DNA from: Bacillota bacterium
GTDB taxonomy: Bacteria > Bacillota > Clostridia > Oscillospirales > Ruminococcaceae
Assembly: GCA_023439835.1 (NCBI GenBank)
Contig: JAEXUW010000011.1
Location: 1 to 64,000, forward strand
Reading direction: 5' to 3'
Length of the DNA: 64,000 nucleotides
Shown: in pieces, positions 16,406-24,824 of the stretch
Layout of the letters: each line of letters opens with the position of its first letter
Numbering within the stretch: position 1 is the stretch's first letter
The notes under the pieces: model-generated
Told to the model about the DNA's origin: nothing
Databases searched by the model: none
The model's input: only the letters and a program-made list of their open reading frames with translations
Made by a program: the position numbers and the translations under genes

Positions 16406-17272
16406 ATGTATCAAAAAAATTTAAAATTTCAATTAAGGCTGATGTTTAATAAGCTTGGCTTTAAAGTTGCTTTCACAGCGGTTTTACTTTTATCTCTATG
16501 GAATTCATTATATTATGCTTTTCTTTTCGCCGGACATGACGTTTTTAATGTTTTGGCATCGTCCGATGTTTTTATTTTACATTCCGAGTCGGATTATAAT
16601 GAGCAGTTTAGATTGTATTATATATACATCCTCATTCTTCCATTCTCGTTTTCTTATTTAATTGACGCAAAAAGTAAAATTTATATGCTGGTGCAAACAA
16701 GGGGAGGGGTAAAGAATTATTACTTAGCAAAGCTCACTGCATCTTTTATCGGGAGCTTTATGGTGTTTTTTATTCCGTTTATTATTACAGTCCTGATTAA
16801 CCAAATTGTATTCCCCGCCGATGGGACGCTCATTGATTCAATTCGCAATCTTTATGCACATACTGCGACAATTACAGGAGATAATCTTATTCGTGAATCC
16901 GTAAGTAGCGGCGTTCCCTTCAAGTGGTTATATATTTATTACCCTCAGTGGTATAATGTTTTGTACTCATTCTTTTTCTCATGCGTAGCGGGTGTGTTGG
17001 GTGCTTTTGTTTTTTCAATTTCTTTTTTTATAAAAAAATTTAATGTATTTTTAGTTTTACCTCTTTTCCTGCTTACTTACATTCAAAATAAAATTGATAT
17101 AGTAATCACCAATAGAGCCAAAACATACATAAATGTAAATATCCATCCCTATATAATGGTGAAATCAGAGCATGGCAAATCCTTGTTTTACATTATATCA
17201 TTACTGACAATTATGATTATTATTACATTATGCTTGATAAAATGGAAGTCGTCATCCGACCAAATAGAATAA
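16406..17272 (+). CDS. ABC-2 type permease, first subunit
   Basis: The 288-residue membrane protein has about six hydrophobic segments. An N-terminal helix pair brackets an extracellular loop (residues about 40-70), and LVQTRGGVKNYYLAKL is a cytoplasmic loop of the kind that contacts ABC ATPases. The start ATG has GGAGG at 16395-16399. It is followed by a second permease and an ATPase, so the three form one exporter. No close named relative was recognised. The gene lies within the tRNA-fMet island and is AT-rich. Confidence 0.7.
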   Translation: MYQKNLKFQLRLMFNKLGFKVAFTAVLLLSLWNSLYYAFLFAGHDVFNVLASSDVFILHSESDYNEQFRLYYIYILILPFSFSYLIDAKSKIYMLVQTRGGVKNYYLAKLTASFIGSFMVFFIPFIITVLINQIVFPADGTLIDSIRNLYAHTATITGDNLIRESVSSGVPFKWLYIYYPQWYNVLYSFFFSCVAGVLGAFVFSISFFIKKFNVFLVLPLFLLTYIQNKIDIVITNRAKTYINVNIHPYIMVKSEHGKSLFYIISLLTIMIIITLCLIKWKSSSDQIE

Positions 17273-17286
17273 AAAGGGAAATTTTT

Positions 17287-18084
17287 ATGTTCAATAAATC
17301 GATTATTTTAAAAATACTTAGTGCGATACCCATCACGCTATTGATTTGCTCTGTTGAAATTATAATGCTTATTTTAGGGAGAGAAAGTTTTGGTGGTGAA
17401 GTAATTAGAACATTTCAGAATCACTTTTATGGTATGGCTTACCAAATGACACATTCCTCTCGTGAACAGGCGAATCTTATGCATTCCATGTTTGGCCTTG
17501 CGCAGCCGTTCATATTCAATCTGCTTTTCGGGACGCATTTTTATAAGGATTTACATGTCAACAGCATCTATTATCTCACAAGGCAAAAAAAACGATCTGT
17601 TTGGTACTATAAAAAAAGCGTCGCACTTTTTATTTATACTGGGATATACTGCTTTTTCCAACTAATTATTCCGCTGATTATTGCGGCAATCAACGCACAA
17701 CCACAAAATATCCGTGAAGCGCTGCTGCTTTTTGTATCATCATTTTTAGCTTTTTTATTTTTCACATTCCTTACAACCTTCATGATTAATATTTTGTCAC
17801 TTAAATTCGGTAGTGCGTTCAGTTTTATTATTGTGTATGTATTCACCGTGCTGTGCTTTTATTGTTCCATATACGGTCCGGAAATTTTATTTTTTAACGG
17901 AAGATTGTCCTCCTATCAATTGAATCCCATAGATAATACCATGATACTATGGCATGGCGGATTTTTTGAAAAAACCATATCTATTCTCATAAATTTTATA
18001 TATGTATTAATTATGTTTATCATAGGACATATTCTGATAAACAGAGTTGATGTTGGACTGACTGATAAAGAAAGTGTTATTTAA
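17287..18084 (+). CDS. ABC-2 type permease, second subunit
   Basis: The 265-residue protein has about six membrane segments (for example ILSAIPITLLICSVEIIMLI and a C-terminal ILINFIYVLIMFIIGHILI) and a central basic loop, LTRQKKRSVWYYKKS. I start it at the ATG at 17287 with AAGGGAA upstream, 14 bases after the first permease; an upstream in-frame ATG would overlap that gene. Low sequence resemblance to the first permease suggests a heterodimeric membrane domain, as in bacitracin/lantibiotic-type transporters. Confidence 0.65.
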   Translation: MFNKSIILKILSAIPITLLICSVEIIMLILGRESFGGEVIRTFQNHFYGMAYQMTHSSREQANLMHSMFGLAQPFIFNLLFGTHFYKDLHVNSIYYLTRQKKRSVWYYKKSVALFIYTGIYCFFQLIIPLIIAAINAQPQNIREALLLFVSSFLAFLFFTFLTTFMINILSLKFGSAFSFIIVYVFTVLCFYCSIYGPEILFFNGRLSSYQLNPIDNTMILWHGGFFEKTISILINFIYVLIMFIIGHILINRVDVGLTDKESVI

Positions 18085-18155
18085 TGTCTGCTAAACAATT
18101 ATGTTAAAACGTAATTGTGCAGTACGCACTATTTAAACAACGGAAGGAAGAACTT

Positions 18156-18797
18156 ATGATAACCGTAAAAATTGAAAACTATACTAAAGTATTGAAAAAA
18201 ACCAAAGTATTAGATAATATTAACCTCGTTATGGAGTCGGGGAAAATATATGGCTTTACCGGCGTAAACGGTTCAGGTAAGACCATGCTTTTTCGAGCTA
18301 TTGCAGGGCTTATCAAGCCGACACAGGGCTTTGTCAAAATCAATGATGAGTCAATGGAAAATCAGAGAGCAATAATGCCAAACATTGGTATTGTTATTGA
18401 AAATATCGGACTCTATCCTGAATTCACAGGGTTTAGGAATTTACAGCTGCTGGCTTCAATCAACAAAAAAATTAACGATGAACAGATAAAAGAGGCAATA
18501 ACAAGAGTCGGCTTGAATCCAGAGGATAAAAGGATTTTTCGTAAATACTCCCTGGGAATGAAGCAGCGAATTGTTCTAGCACAAGCCATAATGGAAAAGC
18601 CAGATATTCTGCTTTTGGATGAACCGACAAACGCACTTGATGAAGCAGGAATTAAGTTGATACATAATATTATTAAGGATGAGGCTGCCAGAGGTGCTTT
18701 GATTGCAATCGCCAGCCATAGCAAGGAAGATATTGCTGCTCTTTGTGATGTTAAATTTCGTATTGCTAACGGCACATTGGAGGAGATGGATTTATGA
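18156..18797 (+). CDS. ABC transporter ATPase, BcrA-like (antimicrobial peptide type)
   Basis: The 213-residue ATPase has Walker A GVNGSGKT (about residues 36-43), a modified Q-loop IVIENIGLYPEFTG with Glu in the Gln position, signature YSLGMKQRIVLAQA, Walker B LLLDEPTNALDE and H-loop IASHS. The Q-to-E Q-loop and SLGMKQR signature are typical of BcrA/LanF transporters that remove peptide antibiotics. GGAAGGAAG precedes the ATG at 18156; an in-frame ATG at 18117 lacks a site. It powers the two permeases upstream and overlaps the next gene by four bases. Confidence 0.82.
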   Translation: MITVKIENYTKVLKKTKVLDNINLVMESGKIYGFTGVNGSGKTMLFRAIAGLIKPTQGFVKINDESMENQRAIMPNIGIVIENIGLYPEFTGFRNLQLLASINKKINDEQIKEAITRVGLNPEDKRIFRKYSLGMKQRIVLAQAIMEKPDILLLDEPTNALDEAGIKLIHNIIKDEAARGALIAIASHSKEDIAALCDVKFRIANGTLEEMDL

Positions 18798-19510
18798 AGC
18801 TTTGGGTCATAATTCAATGCGGAGTAATACTTGCCGCATTAACAGCATGCTTAATTGCAATGAGCACAACAACAAACAGCGGATTAAAGGATATAAGCAC
18901 AGTGTCGGAGTTTCAGCAAATAAATGCTGAAATGATAAAATATAGTTCTGGAGAAATTATCGAAAGTGACATGATTAAATACTTAAAAAGTACGATTTCT
19001 GCGGATTGCTTATCGCTTCATTCTCCAAGGCAGGTAATTGTTGTTACACCAAACGAAAGAATTAAGCAATATTATGGGAGCTTTATGCAGGAGGTCATAG
19101 TAAAGGACGTTATTGAAGGCGATTACAGTATTATAGATAAAAAAATAAATATTGCGGCAATCGGCGGATTTGATATCACAGACGGAACAATAACCATGCT
19201 AAGCTCTTACGGAAATAACATTATGCTCCCAGGTAATGACTACCTTGTTTTTTGTGAAATTACCGAAATATCGGACTATATGGAGATTCCTTTATATAGA
19301 GCAATGCCCAGTATGTTATCGTGGTTGAATTTAAATAGTGATTATTCAAAAAGTATAGAATCCGACTCTGATGCCTTGTACAGTGAATACATTAACAGTG
19401 AGTTTTTAGGCTGTACTCAAGATGCGCTTAATGCCGCATTGAAAGCAAAGTTAGAGGTAATTAAAGAATATTTGGGAGATGATTATGATTATCTGGTACA
19501 GTCAGAATAG
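18794..19510 (+). CDS. Hypothetical lipoprotein/membrane-anchored protein of the ABC operon
   Basis: The 238-residue protein starts with ATGA overlap to the ATPase gene. The N-terminus is hydrophobic with a lipobox-like LTAC (Cys about residue 19) but has few basic residues, so anchor type is uncertain. The extracellular part includes a beta-rich central domain (QEVIVKDVIEGDYSIIDKKI, NNIMLPGNDYLVFCEITE) and a C-terminal helix. By position it may be an accessory surface factor, such as an immunity lipoprotein like LanI proteins. This is inference from context alone. Confidence 0.6.
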   Translation: MKLWVIIQCGVILAALTACLIAMSTTTNSGLKDISTVSEFQQINAEMIKYSSGEIIESDMIKYLKSTISADCLSLHSPRQVIVVTPNERIKQYYGSFMQEVIVKDVIEGDYSIIDKKINIAAIGGFDITDGTITMLSSYGNNIMLPGNDYLVFCEITEISDYMEIPLYRAMPSMLSWLNLNSDYSKSIESDSDALYSEYINSEFLGCTQDALNAALKAKLEVIKEYLGDDYDYLVQSE

Positions 19511-19600
19511 AATTCATTATTAATAGATAAATTGCTTTTGACATGTGCGTAATGCTATTAGTAATTTAACTTAAACGCTCACGGGCTTTAAGATATACGC

Positions 19601-19795
19601 ATGAAACAGGAATGCGCATTCCTGAATGGACGGTTGAGCCTTCGCCGAATTCTTCGTGATGAACGGCTCAGCTCTTATGATTACATATTTATCGACTGTC
19701 TGCCCAGCCTCGGAATTCTCCTTGTAAATGCATTGTCTGCCTCGGACAGTGTAATCATTCCGGTTCAGGCACAGAAGTTCAGCCTTACAAGATAA
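19601..19795 (+). pseudogene. ParA/Soj partition ATPase remnant
   Basis: The frame contains SSYDYIFIDCLPSLGILLVN and then ASDSVIIPVQAQKFSL, the central Walker A'/B-adjacent region of ParA-family ATPases (normally YDYIIIDCPPSLG and VIIPVQ). The N-terminal P-loop and the C-terminal half are missing, and a stop interrupts it. The fragment implies that the island once carried a plasmid-like or ICE-like partition gene. Confidence 0.75.
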
Positions 19796-19841
19796 CCTGA
19801 AAACAATCAAGAACTATCTGATCCTAAGAACGAACTACTAA

Positions 19842-19976
19842 AGTTCCCATATCTATGATTTTTCCCGCATTGCTTCCACCGCAAAGGAACTGCTAGACAT
19901 ACTGGAACACATTCAGGCTAGAAAGCTGCTGCCGATACTTTGCAGGATATTTTATCCCCAAATAAGAATAGGAAGA
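19842..19976 (+). pseudogene. Possible serine recombinase/resolvase remnant
   Basis: The frame upstream of the next gene is open from 19842 and reads IYDFSRIASTAKELLDILEH followed by IQARKLL. This resembles the resolvase catalytic-domain segment usually seen as DFSRFARNTKELLE..E. It lacks the N-terminal catalytic Ser region and DNA-binding domain. The match rests on one short motif, so it is tentative. Confidence 0.35.
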
Positions 19977-20582
19977 ATGGGGTTGGTTGATATGCTTAAT
20001 TATCAAAATATCGATGTTGACGAACTAAGTACAGCAGAAATTTTAGAAAAGATAATCGATTCATCTTCTGAAACATTTGACTTTTGGCAATCCCCATATG
20101 GTTGGGCACCTCCAAATGTAGCAAATATGCTATCTGTTGCTAGACTAGATTGGTTATTTAGTTTAACTGAATGTCTTAAGATTTGGGTTTCAAAAGATAT
20201 AACAATAACAGACGGAGAACTATTGCTTGCTAGGGCTAATCTCGGAAGTTTAGTAGAAGGTTGGCTAAAACTTTTCTACTGCGTTTTTTATAACGATTAT
20301 GATAATTCAGATAATAAATATTACGCTTATAAAAAAGGTATCAAGACAGCACCTATAAAACCACCCAACTTAAGCTTTGAACAATTACGTCAATTCAGCA
20401 ATGATATTTTATGGGATAAAGGCGATGGGTGGAATGAATGGGTTAAAAGTGTGCAACGCAAAAGAAATGCTATTCATTCGTTTAATGATAAAGATATTGG
20501 CACTTGTGAGGAATTTATTTCAGATGTTCGAAAATTCTATTCTTTTATTAAAATGATAATTTTCCTGCTGCCAAGAGAATAA
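19977..20582 (+). CDS. Hypothetical protein, possibly HEPN-like
   Basis: The 201-residue, mostly alpha-helical soluble protein has no signal peptide. The C-terminal half contains VQRKRNAIHSFNDKDIGT, a charged R-N-x-x-H pattern like that seen near the end of HEPN-fold proteins in defence and toxin systems, but spacing is one residue short of the classical Rx4-6H motif. AGGAAG lies directly before the ATG at 19977, and the frame continues upstream without a stop, so the true start may differ. A terminator hairpin follows. Accessory location fits a defence-type gene, but function is unknown. Confidence 0.55.
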   Translation: MGLVDMLNYQNIDVDELSTAEILEKIIDSSSETFDFWQSPYGWAPPNVANMLSVARLDWLFSLTECLKIWVSKDITITDGELLLARANLGSLVEGWLKLFYCVFYNDYDNSDNKYYAYKKGIKTAPIKPPNLSFEQLRQFSNDILWDKGDGWNEWVKSVQRKRNAIHSFNDKDIGTCEEFISDVRKFYSFIKMIIFLLPRE

Positions 20583-20585
20583 AAT

Positions 20586-20630
20586 AAGCGATATGCACTC
20601 CAATAAAGCAGGAATGTATATCGCTTTTAC
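20586..20630 (+). terminator. Intrinsic terminator of the hypothetical gene
   Basis: AAGCGATAT (20586-20594) pairs with ATATCGCTT (20618-20626), followed by TTACTTTT. The loop holds a weaker inner CTCC/GGAA pairing. Confidence 0.6.
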
Positions 20631-20683
20631 TTTTAATTATTTCAAGTGAATTTAAGTGTTTTCAAGCCTTTTTAAATCACAAC

Positions 20684-20704
20684 AATGACCAAATAATGAC
20701 CAAA
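20684..20704. repeat. Tandem AATGACCAAA repeats beside the right att-like site
   Basis: Two exact copies of AATGACCAAA (20684-20693 and 20695-20704) occur in helical phase (11 bp) just inside the right repeat. Short phased direct repeats here are typical of arm-type binding sites for tyrosine integrases. Confidence 0.5.
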
Positions 20705-20714
20705 CGCTCTTTTT

Positions 20715-20839
<125 letters not shown>

Positions 20840-20945
20840 ATATAAATTATTCACTCTTTTTAGGGTGCTTAATTATTATATCACTTTGAATGTTCTTTGT
20901 CAACCCCAAATTTAAAATTATATTTATAATTGTATGTAAGCGTCT

Positions 20946-20994
20946 GCTAAAATATTCAGACTCCCCAAAATGATTTAATGGGGAGTCTTTTTAG
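20946..20994. terminator. Terminator downstream of aspS
   Basis: GACTCCCC (20959-20966) pairs with GGGGAGTC (20980-20987). Outer GCTAAAA and TTTTAGC arms allow function in either direction. It closes the T-box/hisS/aspS operon on the minus strand. Confidence 0.7.
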
Positions 20995-20999
20995 CAAGC

Positions 21000-22766
21000 C
21001 TATTCGGTAATTGTTTTTATATGAAGCTCCTTGAGTTGCTTATCGTCAACTGGCGCAGGACAAGCCGACATCAGCTCGCTTGCGTTTTGAACCTTTGGGA
21101 AGGCGGTGACATCTCTTAGGCTGTCCGCTCCGCACATAATCATTGAAAGACGATCAAGCCCGATTCCCATTCCACCGTGAGGGGGAGCGGCATAGCGATA
21201 TGCGTCCACTAAAAAGCCGAACTTTGCTTCAATTTCTTCATCTGAAAGCCCCAGCAGCCTGAACATTTTTTGCTGAAGCTCATAGTCGGTGATTCTTATT
21301 GAACCTGACGAAAGCTCTGTGCCGTTGAGGACAAGGTCATACGCCTTTGCCCGCACAGCGCCCTTATCTGTTTCTAGCATACCAAGACATTCATCCATCG
21401 GCATAGTGAAGGGATGATGCATAGCAAGCCACTCACCTGATTCCTCGTCATATTCAAAAAACGGGAACTCGGTAATCCACAAGAAATTATACCCGTCTGG
21501 AACAATGTCAAGCTGCTTTGCGATTTTTAGCCTTAACGCACCAAGAACGGGGAGTGCTATTTTATTTTTGTCTGCTGCAATCAATACAACGTCGCCTTTT
21601 TCTGCACCGACCTTTGAAATAATCTCCTCAAGCTGGCCCTCTTTTAAGAATTTTGAGAATGAACAGCTTGGTGCATCGTCAACCCAACGTATATAAGCTA
21701 GTCCCTTTGCGCCGATACCTTTTGAAAACTCAATAAGCTTGTCAATTTCTTTTCGGGAAAGAGCAGCGGCAGCGTTTTTAGCGACAATTGCACGCACGCT
21801 TCCGCCGTCATTTACTGCGCCTGTGAAAACGGTAAAATCAGTTTTTGCGGCAATTTCTGTTATATCCTGAATTTCCATGCCAAAGCGAGTGTCGGGTTTG
21901 TCCGAGCCGTATCTGCTCATAGCATCAGCAAAGGTCATGCGTGGAAGAGGAAGCGGTATTTCCACCCCTAACACCTCGCTGAAAAGCCTGCTTACAAAGC
22001 CTTCTGCCATTTCAAGAATATCATCAATATCAACATATGACATTTCAAGGTCAATCTGCGTGAACTCAGGCTGACGGTCGGCACGTAAATCCTCATCTCT
22101 AAAGCATCTTGCAAGCTGAATATATCGGTCATATCCCGAAATCATCAAAAGCTGCTTGTAAATCTGAGGGGACTGTGGCAGGGCATAGAACATGCCCTTG
22201 TGAATTCTAGACGGAACAAGATAATCTCTAGCACCCTCAGGCGTTGAGCGTATCATCATCGGTGTTTCAATTTCAAGAAAGCCGTTATCATAAAAATAAT
22301 CTCTGGCTGTTTTTGCGATTTTATGACGGGTGATGATATTTTTTTGTATTTCAGGATTTCTAAGCTCAAGATAACGATACTTAAGCTTGAGTTCGTCCTT
22401 GACGGTTGAGGAATTAGTTATTTCAAAGGGAGGAGTTTGAGCTTTGCTCAATATTCTCAGGTCAGAAACAAAAACCTCAACTGCTCCTGTTTTAATATCC
22501 TTATTAACGCTCTCTCTGGGCTGAATAGTGCCTTTCGCCATTAAAACATACTCACTTCGGCAGGATGAGGCCTTTTCAAAAATCGCCTTATCAGTGCTGT
22601 CGTTAAAAGAAAGCTGAACTATGCCTGTGCGGTCACGCAGGTCGATGAATATAAGATTTCCAAGGTCTCTGATTTTCTGCACAAAACCACAAACAGTAAC
22701 CTCACCGCTGTCACTGATTTCACCGCAGTAATGACTTCTCTTCAAGCCCTTCATTGTATCTGCCAT
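21000..22766 (-). CDS. aspS: Aspartyl-tRNA synthetase
   Basis: The 588-residue bacterial-type class II synthetase charges tRNA-Asp. An N-terminal OB-fold anticodon domain (GFVQKIRDLGNLIFIDLRDR) is followed by the class II core: motif 1 near the SYRYLELRNPEIQ region, motif 2 FRDEDLRADRQPEFTQIDLE, the bacterial GAD insertion, and motif 3 GMGIGLDRLSMI. The ATG at 22766 has GGAGAATAA upstream; an earlier in-frame ATG lacks a site. It follows hisS by 30 bases and should be under the same T-box. Confidence 0.95.
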   Translation of the reverse strand: MADTMKGLKRSHYCGEISDSGEVTVCGFVQKIRDLGNLIFIDLRDRTGIVQLSFNDSTDKAIFEKASSCRSEYVLMAKGTIQPRESVNKDIKTGAVEVFVSDLRILSKAQTPPFEITNSSTVKDELKLKYRYLELRNPEIQKNIITRHKIAKTARDYFYDNGFLEIETPMMIRSTPEGARDYLVPSRIHKGMFYALPQSPQIYKQLLMISGYDRYIQLARCFRDEDLRADRQPEFTQIDLEMSYVDIDDILEMAEGFVSRLFSEVLGVEIPLPLPRMTFADAMSRYGSDKPDTRFGMEIQDITEIAAKTDFTVFTGAVNDGGSVRAIVAKNAAAALSRKEIDKLIEFSKGIGAKGLAYIRWVDDAPSCSFSKFLKEGQLEEIISKVGAEKGDVVLIAADKNKIALPVLGALRLKIAKQLDIVPDGYNFLWITEFPFFEYDEESGEWLAMHHPFTMPMDECLGMLETDKGAVRAKAYDLVLNGTELSSGSIRITDYELQQKMFRLLGLSDEEIEAKFGFLVDAYRYAAPPHGGMGIGLDRLSMIMCGADSLRDVTAFPKVQNASELMSACPAPVDDKQLKELHIKTITE

Positions 22767-22796
22767 ATTTATTCTCCTTTTAAAAATCAAAATTAA

Positions 22797-24119
22797 TTAA
22801 AGACTTTTTTCTATGTCTGAAAGCATATCGGCCATCTGAATATTTGAGAAATTCTCAACAAAGGATTCATCAAGGTGTATTACTGACTGCTCACCAGTTT
22901 TCATGTTCTTGAGGTGGGCAGCGCCATTTTCAAGCTCGTTGTCGCCAAGCACCATTGAAAATTCAGCGCCAATTTTGTCGGCATATTTCATTTGCGCCTT
23001 AAGACCTCTGTCCATTACATCATATTCCGCCCAGAAGCCCTCGTCACGAAGTCTTTTTGTGAGAACTATCGCACTTGAGAGCGCCTTGTCACCCATGGAA
23101 GCAATAAAAATATTGCATTTTTTAGGCGCAATGAAGTTACAACCCTGATTTTCCATTGTCATAATAAGACGTTCAATACCCATAGCGAAACCAAGAGCAG
23201 GAGTGGGCTTTCCGCCGATTTCTTCAATCAGTCCGTCATAGCGTCCGCCACCGCAGACAGTACCCTGTGCGCCGATTGACGTTGTTATAAACTCAAAAAC
23301 TGTTCTTGTGTAGTAGTCAAGTCCGCGAACAATTTTTGGATTAATTTTATAGTTAATGTCCATTGCCGACAAATTAGTTTTAAGGCTTTCAAAATGCTCC
23401 TTACAGTCAGCACATAGATAATCAAGTATCACAGGCGCATCCTTTGAAATTTCTGAGCAGACTTCACTTTTACAGTCAAGAATTCGCATAGGATTTTTGT
23501 CAAGACGGTTAAGACAGGTTTCACAAAGCTCACTTTTTCTTTCTTCAAAATAGCTTTTTAGCGCATTATAATACTCAGCACGGCATTTCGGACAGCCGAT
23601 AGAATTGATATAAAGCTCAATGTCTTTGATTCCTAGCCGGTCAATATAGCTTTTTGCAAGAGCAATCATATCTGCGTCGGCACAAGGCGACGAGCTTCCG
23701 TACATTTCAGCGCCGAACTGGTGAAATTCTCTGAGCCGACCTGCCTGAGGCTTTTCATGTCGAAAACATGAAATGATATAATATACCTTCTGAGGAAAAG
23801 CCTCATTGAGTATTCCATTTTCAATAACTGCTCGTGCCGCACCTGCTGTCCCTTCGGGACGCAGAGTGAAAGCAACCTCTTTTTCAGCATTCAAAGGCTG
23901 CTTCGCTGTAACGGTATACATTTCTTTTTGAACAACGTCGGTTGTGTCGCCGACTGAACGTTCAAAAAGTGAGGTAGCTTCAAACATAGGCGTGCGAATT
24001 TCCTTAAATCCGAAAGCCTCAGCCGTTTCACGAGCAAGACTCTCCACCGTGTGCCATTTATAAGCTTGAGCGGGAACAATGTCAGCGGTTCCCTTAGGCT
24101 TTTGTGATATAAGTGCCAT
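22797..24119 (-). CDS. hisS: Histidyl-tRNA synthetase
   Basis: The 440-residue class II enzyme charges tRNA-His. It opens with QKPKGTADIVPAQAYKW and shows motif 2 ISCFRHEKPQAGRLREFHQFGAE-type sequence (in parts), histidine-specific motif VRGLDYYTRTVFEF and GGGRYDGL, then a C-terminal anticodon-binding domain. The central Cys-rich insertion (GCPKCRAEYYNAL and CETCLNRL) is typical of many clostridial HisRS. It lies 21 bases after the GNAT gene, in the T-box operon. Confidence 0.95.
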   Translation of the reverse strand: MALISQKPKGTADIVPAQAYKWHTVESLARETAEAFGFKEIRTPMFEATSLFERSVGDTTDVVQKEMYTVTAKQPLNAEKEVAFTLRPEGTAGAARAVIENGILNEAFPQKVYYIISCFRHEKPQAGRLREFHQFGAEMYGSSSPCADADMIALAKSYIDRLGIKDIELYINSIGCPKCRAEYYNALKSYFEERKSELCETCLNRLDKNPMRILDCKSEVCSEISKDAPVILDYLCADCKEHFESLKTNLSAMDINYKINPKIVRGLDYYTRTVFEFITTSIGAQGTVCGGGRYDGLIEEIGGKPTPALGFAMGIERLIMTMENQGCNFIAPKKCNIFIASMGDKALSSAIVLTKRLRDEGFWAEYDVMDRGLKAQMKYADKIGAEFSMVLGDNELENGAAHLKNMKTGEQSVIHLDESFVENFSNIQMADMLSDIEKSL

Positions 24120-24140
24120 TATATAATCCTCCGCTTTTAA

Positions 24141-24572
24141 TTAAAAATATTTCTTTCTAAATCCTCTTACCTCATCAGTATATCCGACTTTATCATAAAA
24201 AACATGCGCGCCTTTTCGTGCTGCCCCTGATACTAGTATAGAATAGAGGCAGTCATTTTTCAAAGCAATCTCATCAAGCTTTTCAAACAATAGAAGACCG
24301 ACACCCTTTCTTCTGTATTCTTCAGATACAATAACGTCCTCAACAACCATGAACGGCCTGCCTGAAGCCACAGCAGAATCGCAAATTATTCCTAAAACAG
24401 AACCGGCAAGTCGATCGTTATCCCATGCCCCTAAAAGATAATACTGCTTATCATTTAGCATCTTTTCAAATACCGGACGTGTTTTTGAAATGTCATTTTC
24501 AAAATCTGTCAGTTCAGTGTACAGCTTAATTAGGTCATTTAGGTCTTTTTGTGTCAGCTTTCTTATTTCCAT
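24141..24572 (-). CDS. GNAT-family N-acetyltransferase
   Basis: The 143-residue single GNAT domain has EIRKLTQKDLNDLIKLYTEL at the start, the acetyl-CoA binding VSEEYRRKGVGLLLFEKL (R/Q-x-x-G-x-G/A motif) and a C-terminal HVFYDKVGYTDEVRGFRKKY. It transfers acetyl to an unknown amine. It is the first gene behind the T-box leader, ahead of hisS and aspS, so its level should respond to charging of tRNA-Asp or tRNA-His. The substrate is not known. Confidence 0.82.
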   Translation of the reverse strand: MEIRKLTQKDLNDLIKLYTELTDFENDISKTRPVFEKMLNDKQYYLLGAWDNDRLAGSVLGIICDSAVASGRPFMVVEDVIVSEEYRRKGVGLLLFEKLDEIALKNDCLYSILVSGAARKGAHVFYDKVGYTDEVRGFRKKYF

Positions 24573-24594
24573 GTTGATTGTCCTTTCTATTCAA

Positions 24595-24815
24595 ATAAAA
24601 AAGTCGCCCTTAAAGCAAGGACGACTGTAACGCCGTGATACCACCCTGATTGACAGAACAAGCCTGCCCACTCAAAACCGTTAACGCCTGAATACGGCTG
24701 TGCTTTATCTGCACAGCGGCTTGCGGGTGTCCTTCACATAAAATTTCAGAAGCGTTTTCACCAGACACGCTCTCTCTTTGCTGAAAAAATAAAGCTACTC
24801 TCCCGGTCGTTGCCT
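24595..24815 (-). promoter_or_regulatory. T-box riboswitch controlling GNAT-hisS-aspS
   Basis: On the minus strand, stem I starts near 24811 (GGGAGAGTAG), with AG-bulge AGAGAG and a specifier region reading GTGAAGGACACC (around 24737-24726). The T-box AGGGTGGTATCACGGCG (24647-24631) is followed by the terminator AGTCGTCCTT/AAGGGCGACT and T-run (24627-24595). GAC (Asp) at 24731-24729 fits the usual position followed by ACC, and CAC (His) overlaps it at 24729-24727. Uncharged tRNA should stabilise the antiterminator and switch the operon on. The UGGU acceptor-binding bulge leaves U opposite the discriminator base. Confidence 0.9.
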
Positions 24816-24824
24816 TTATATTAT

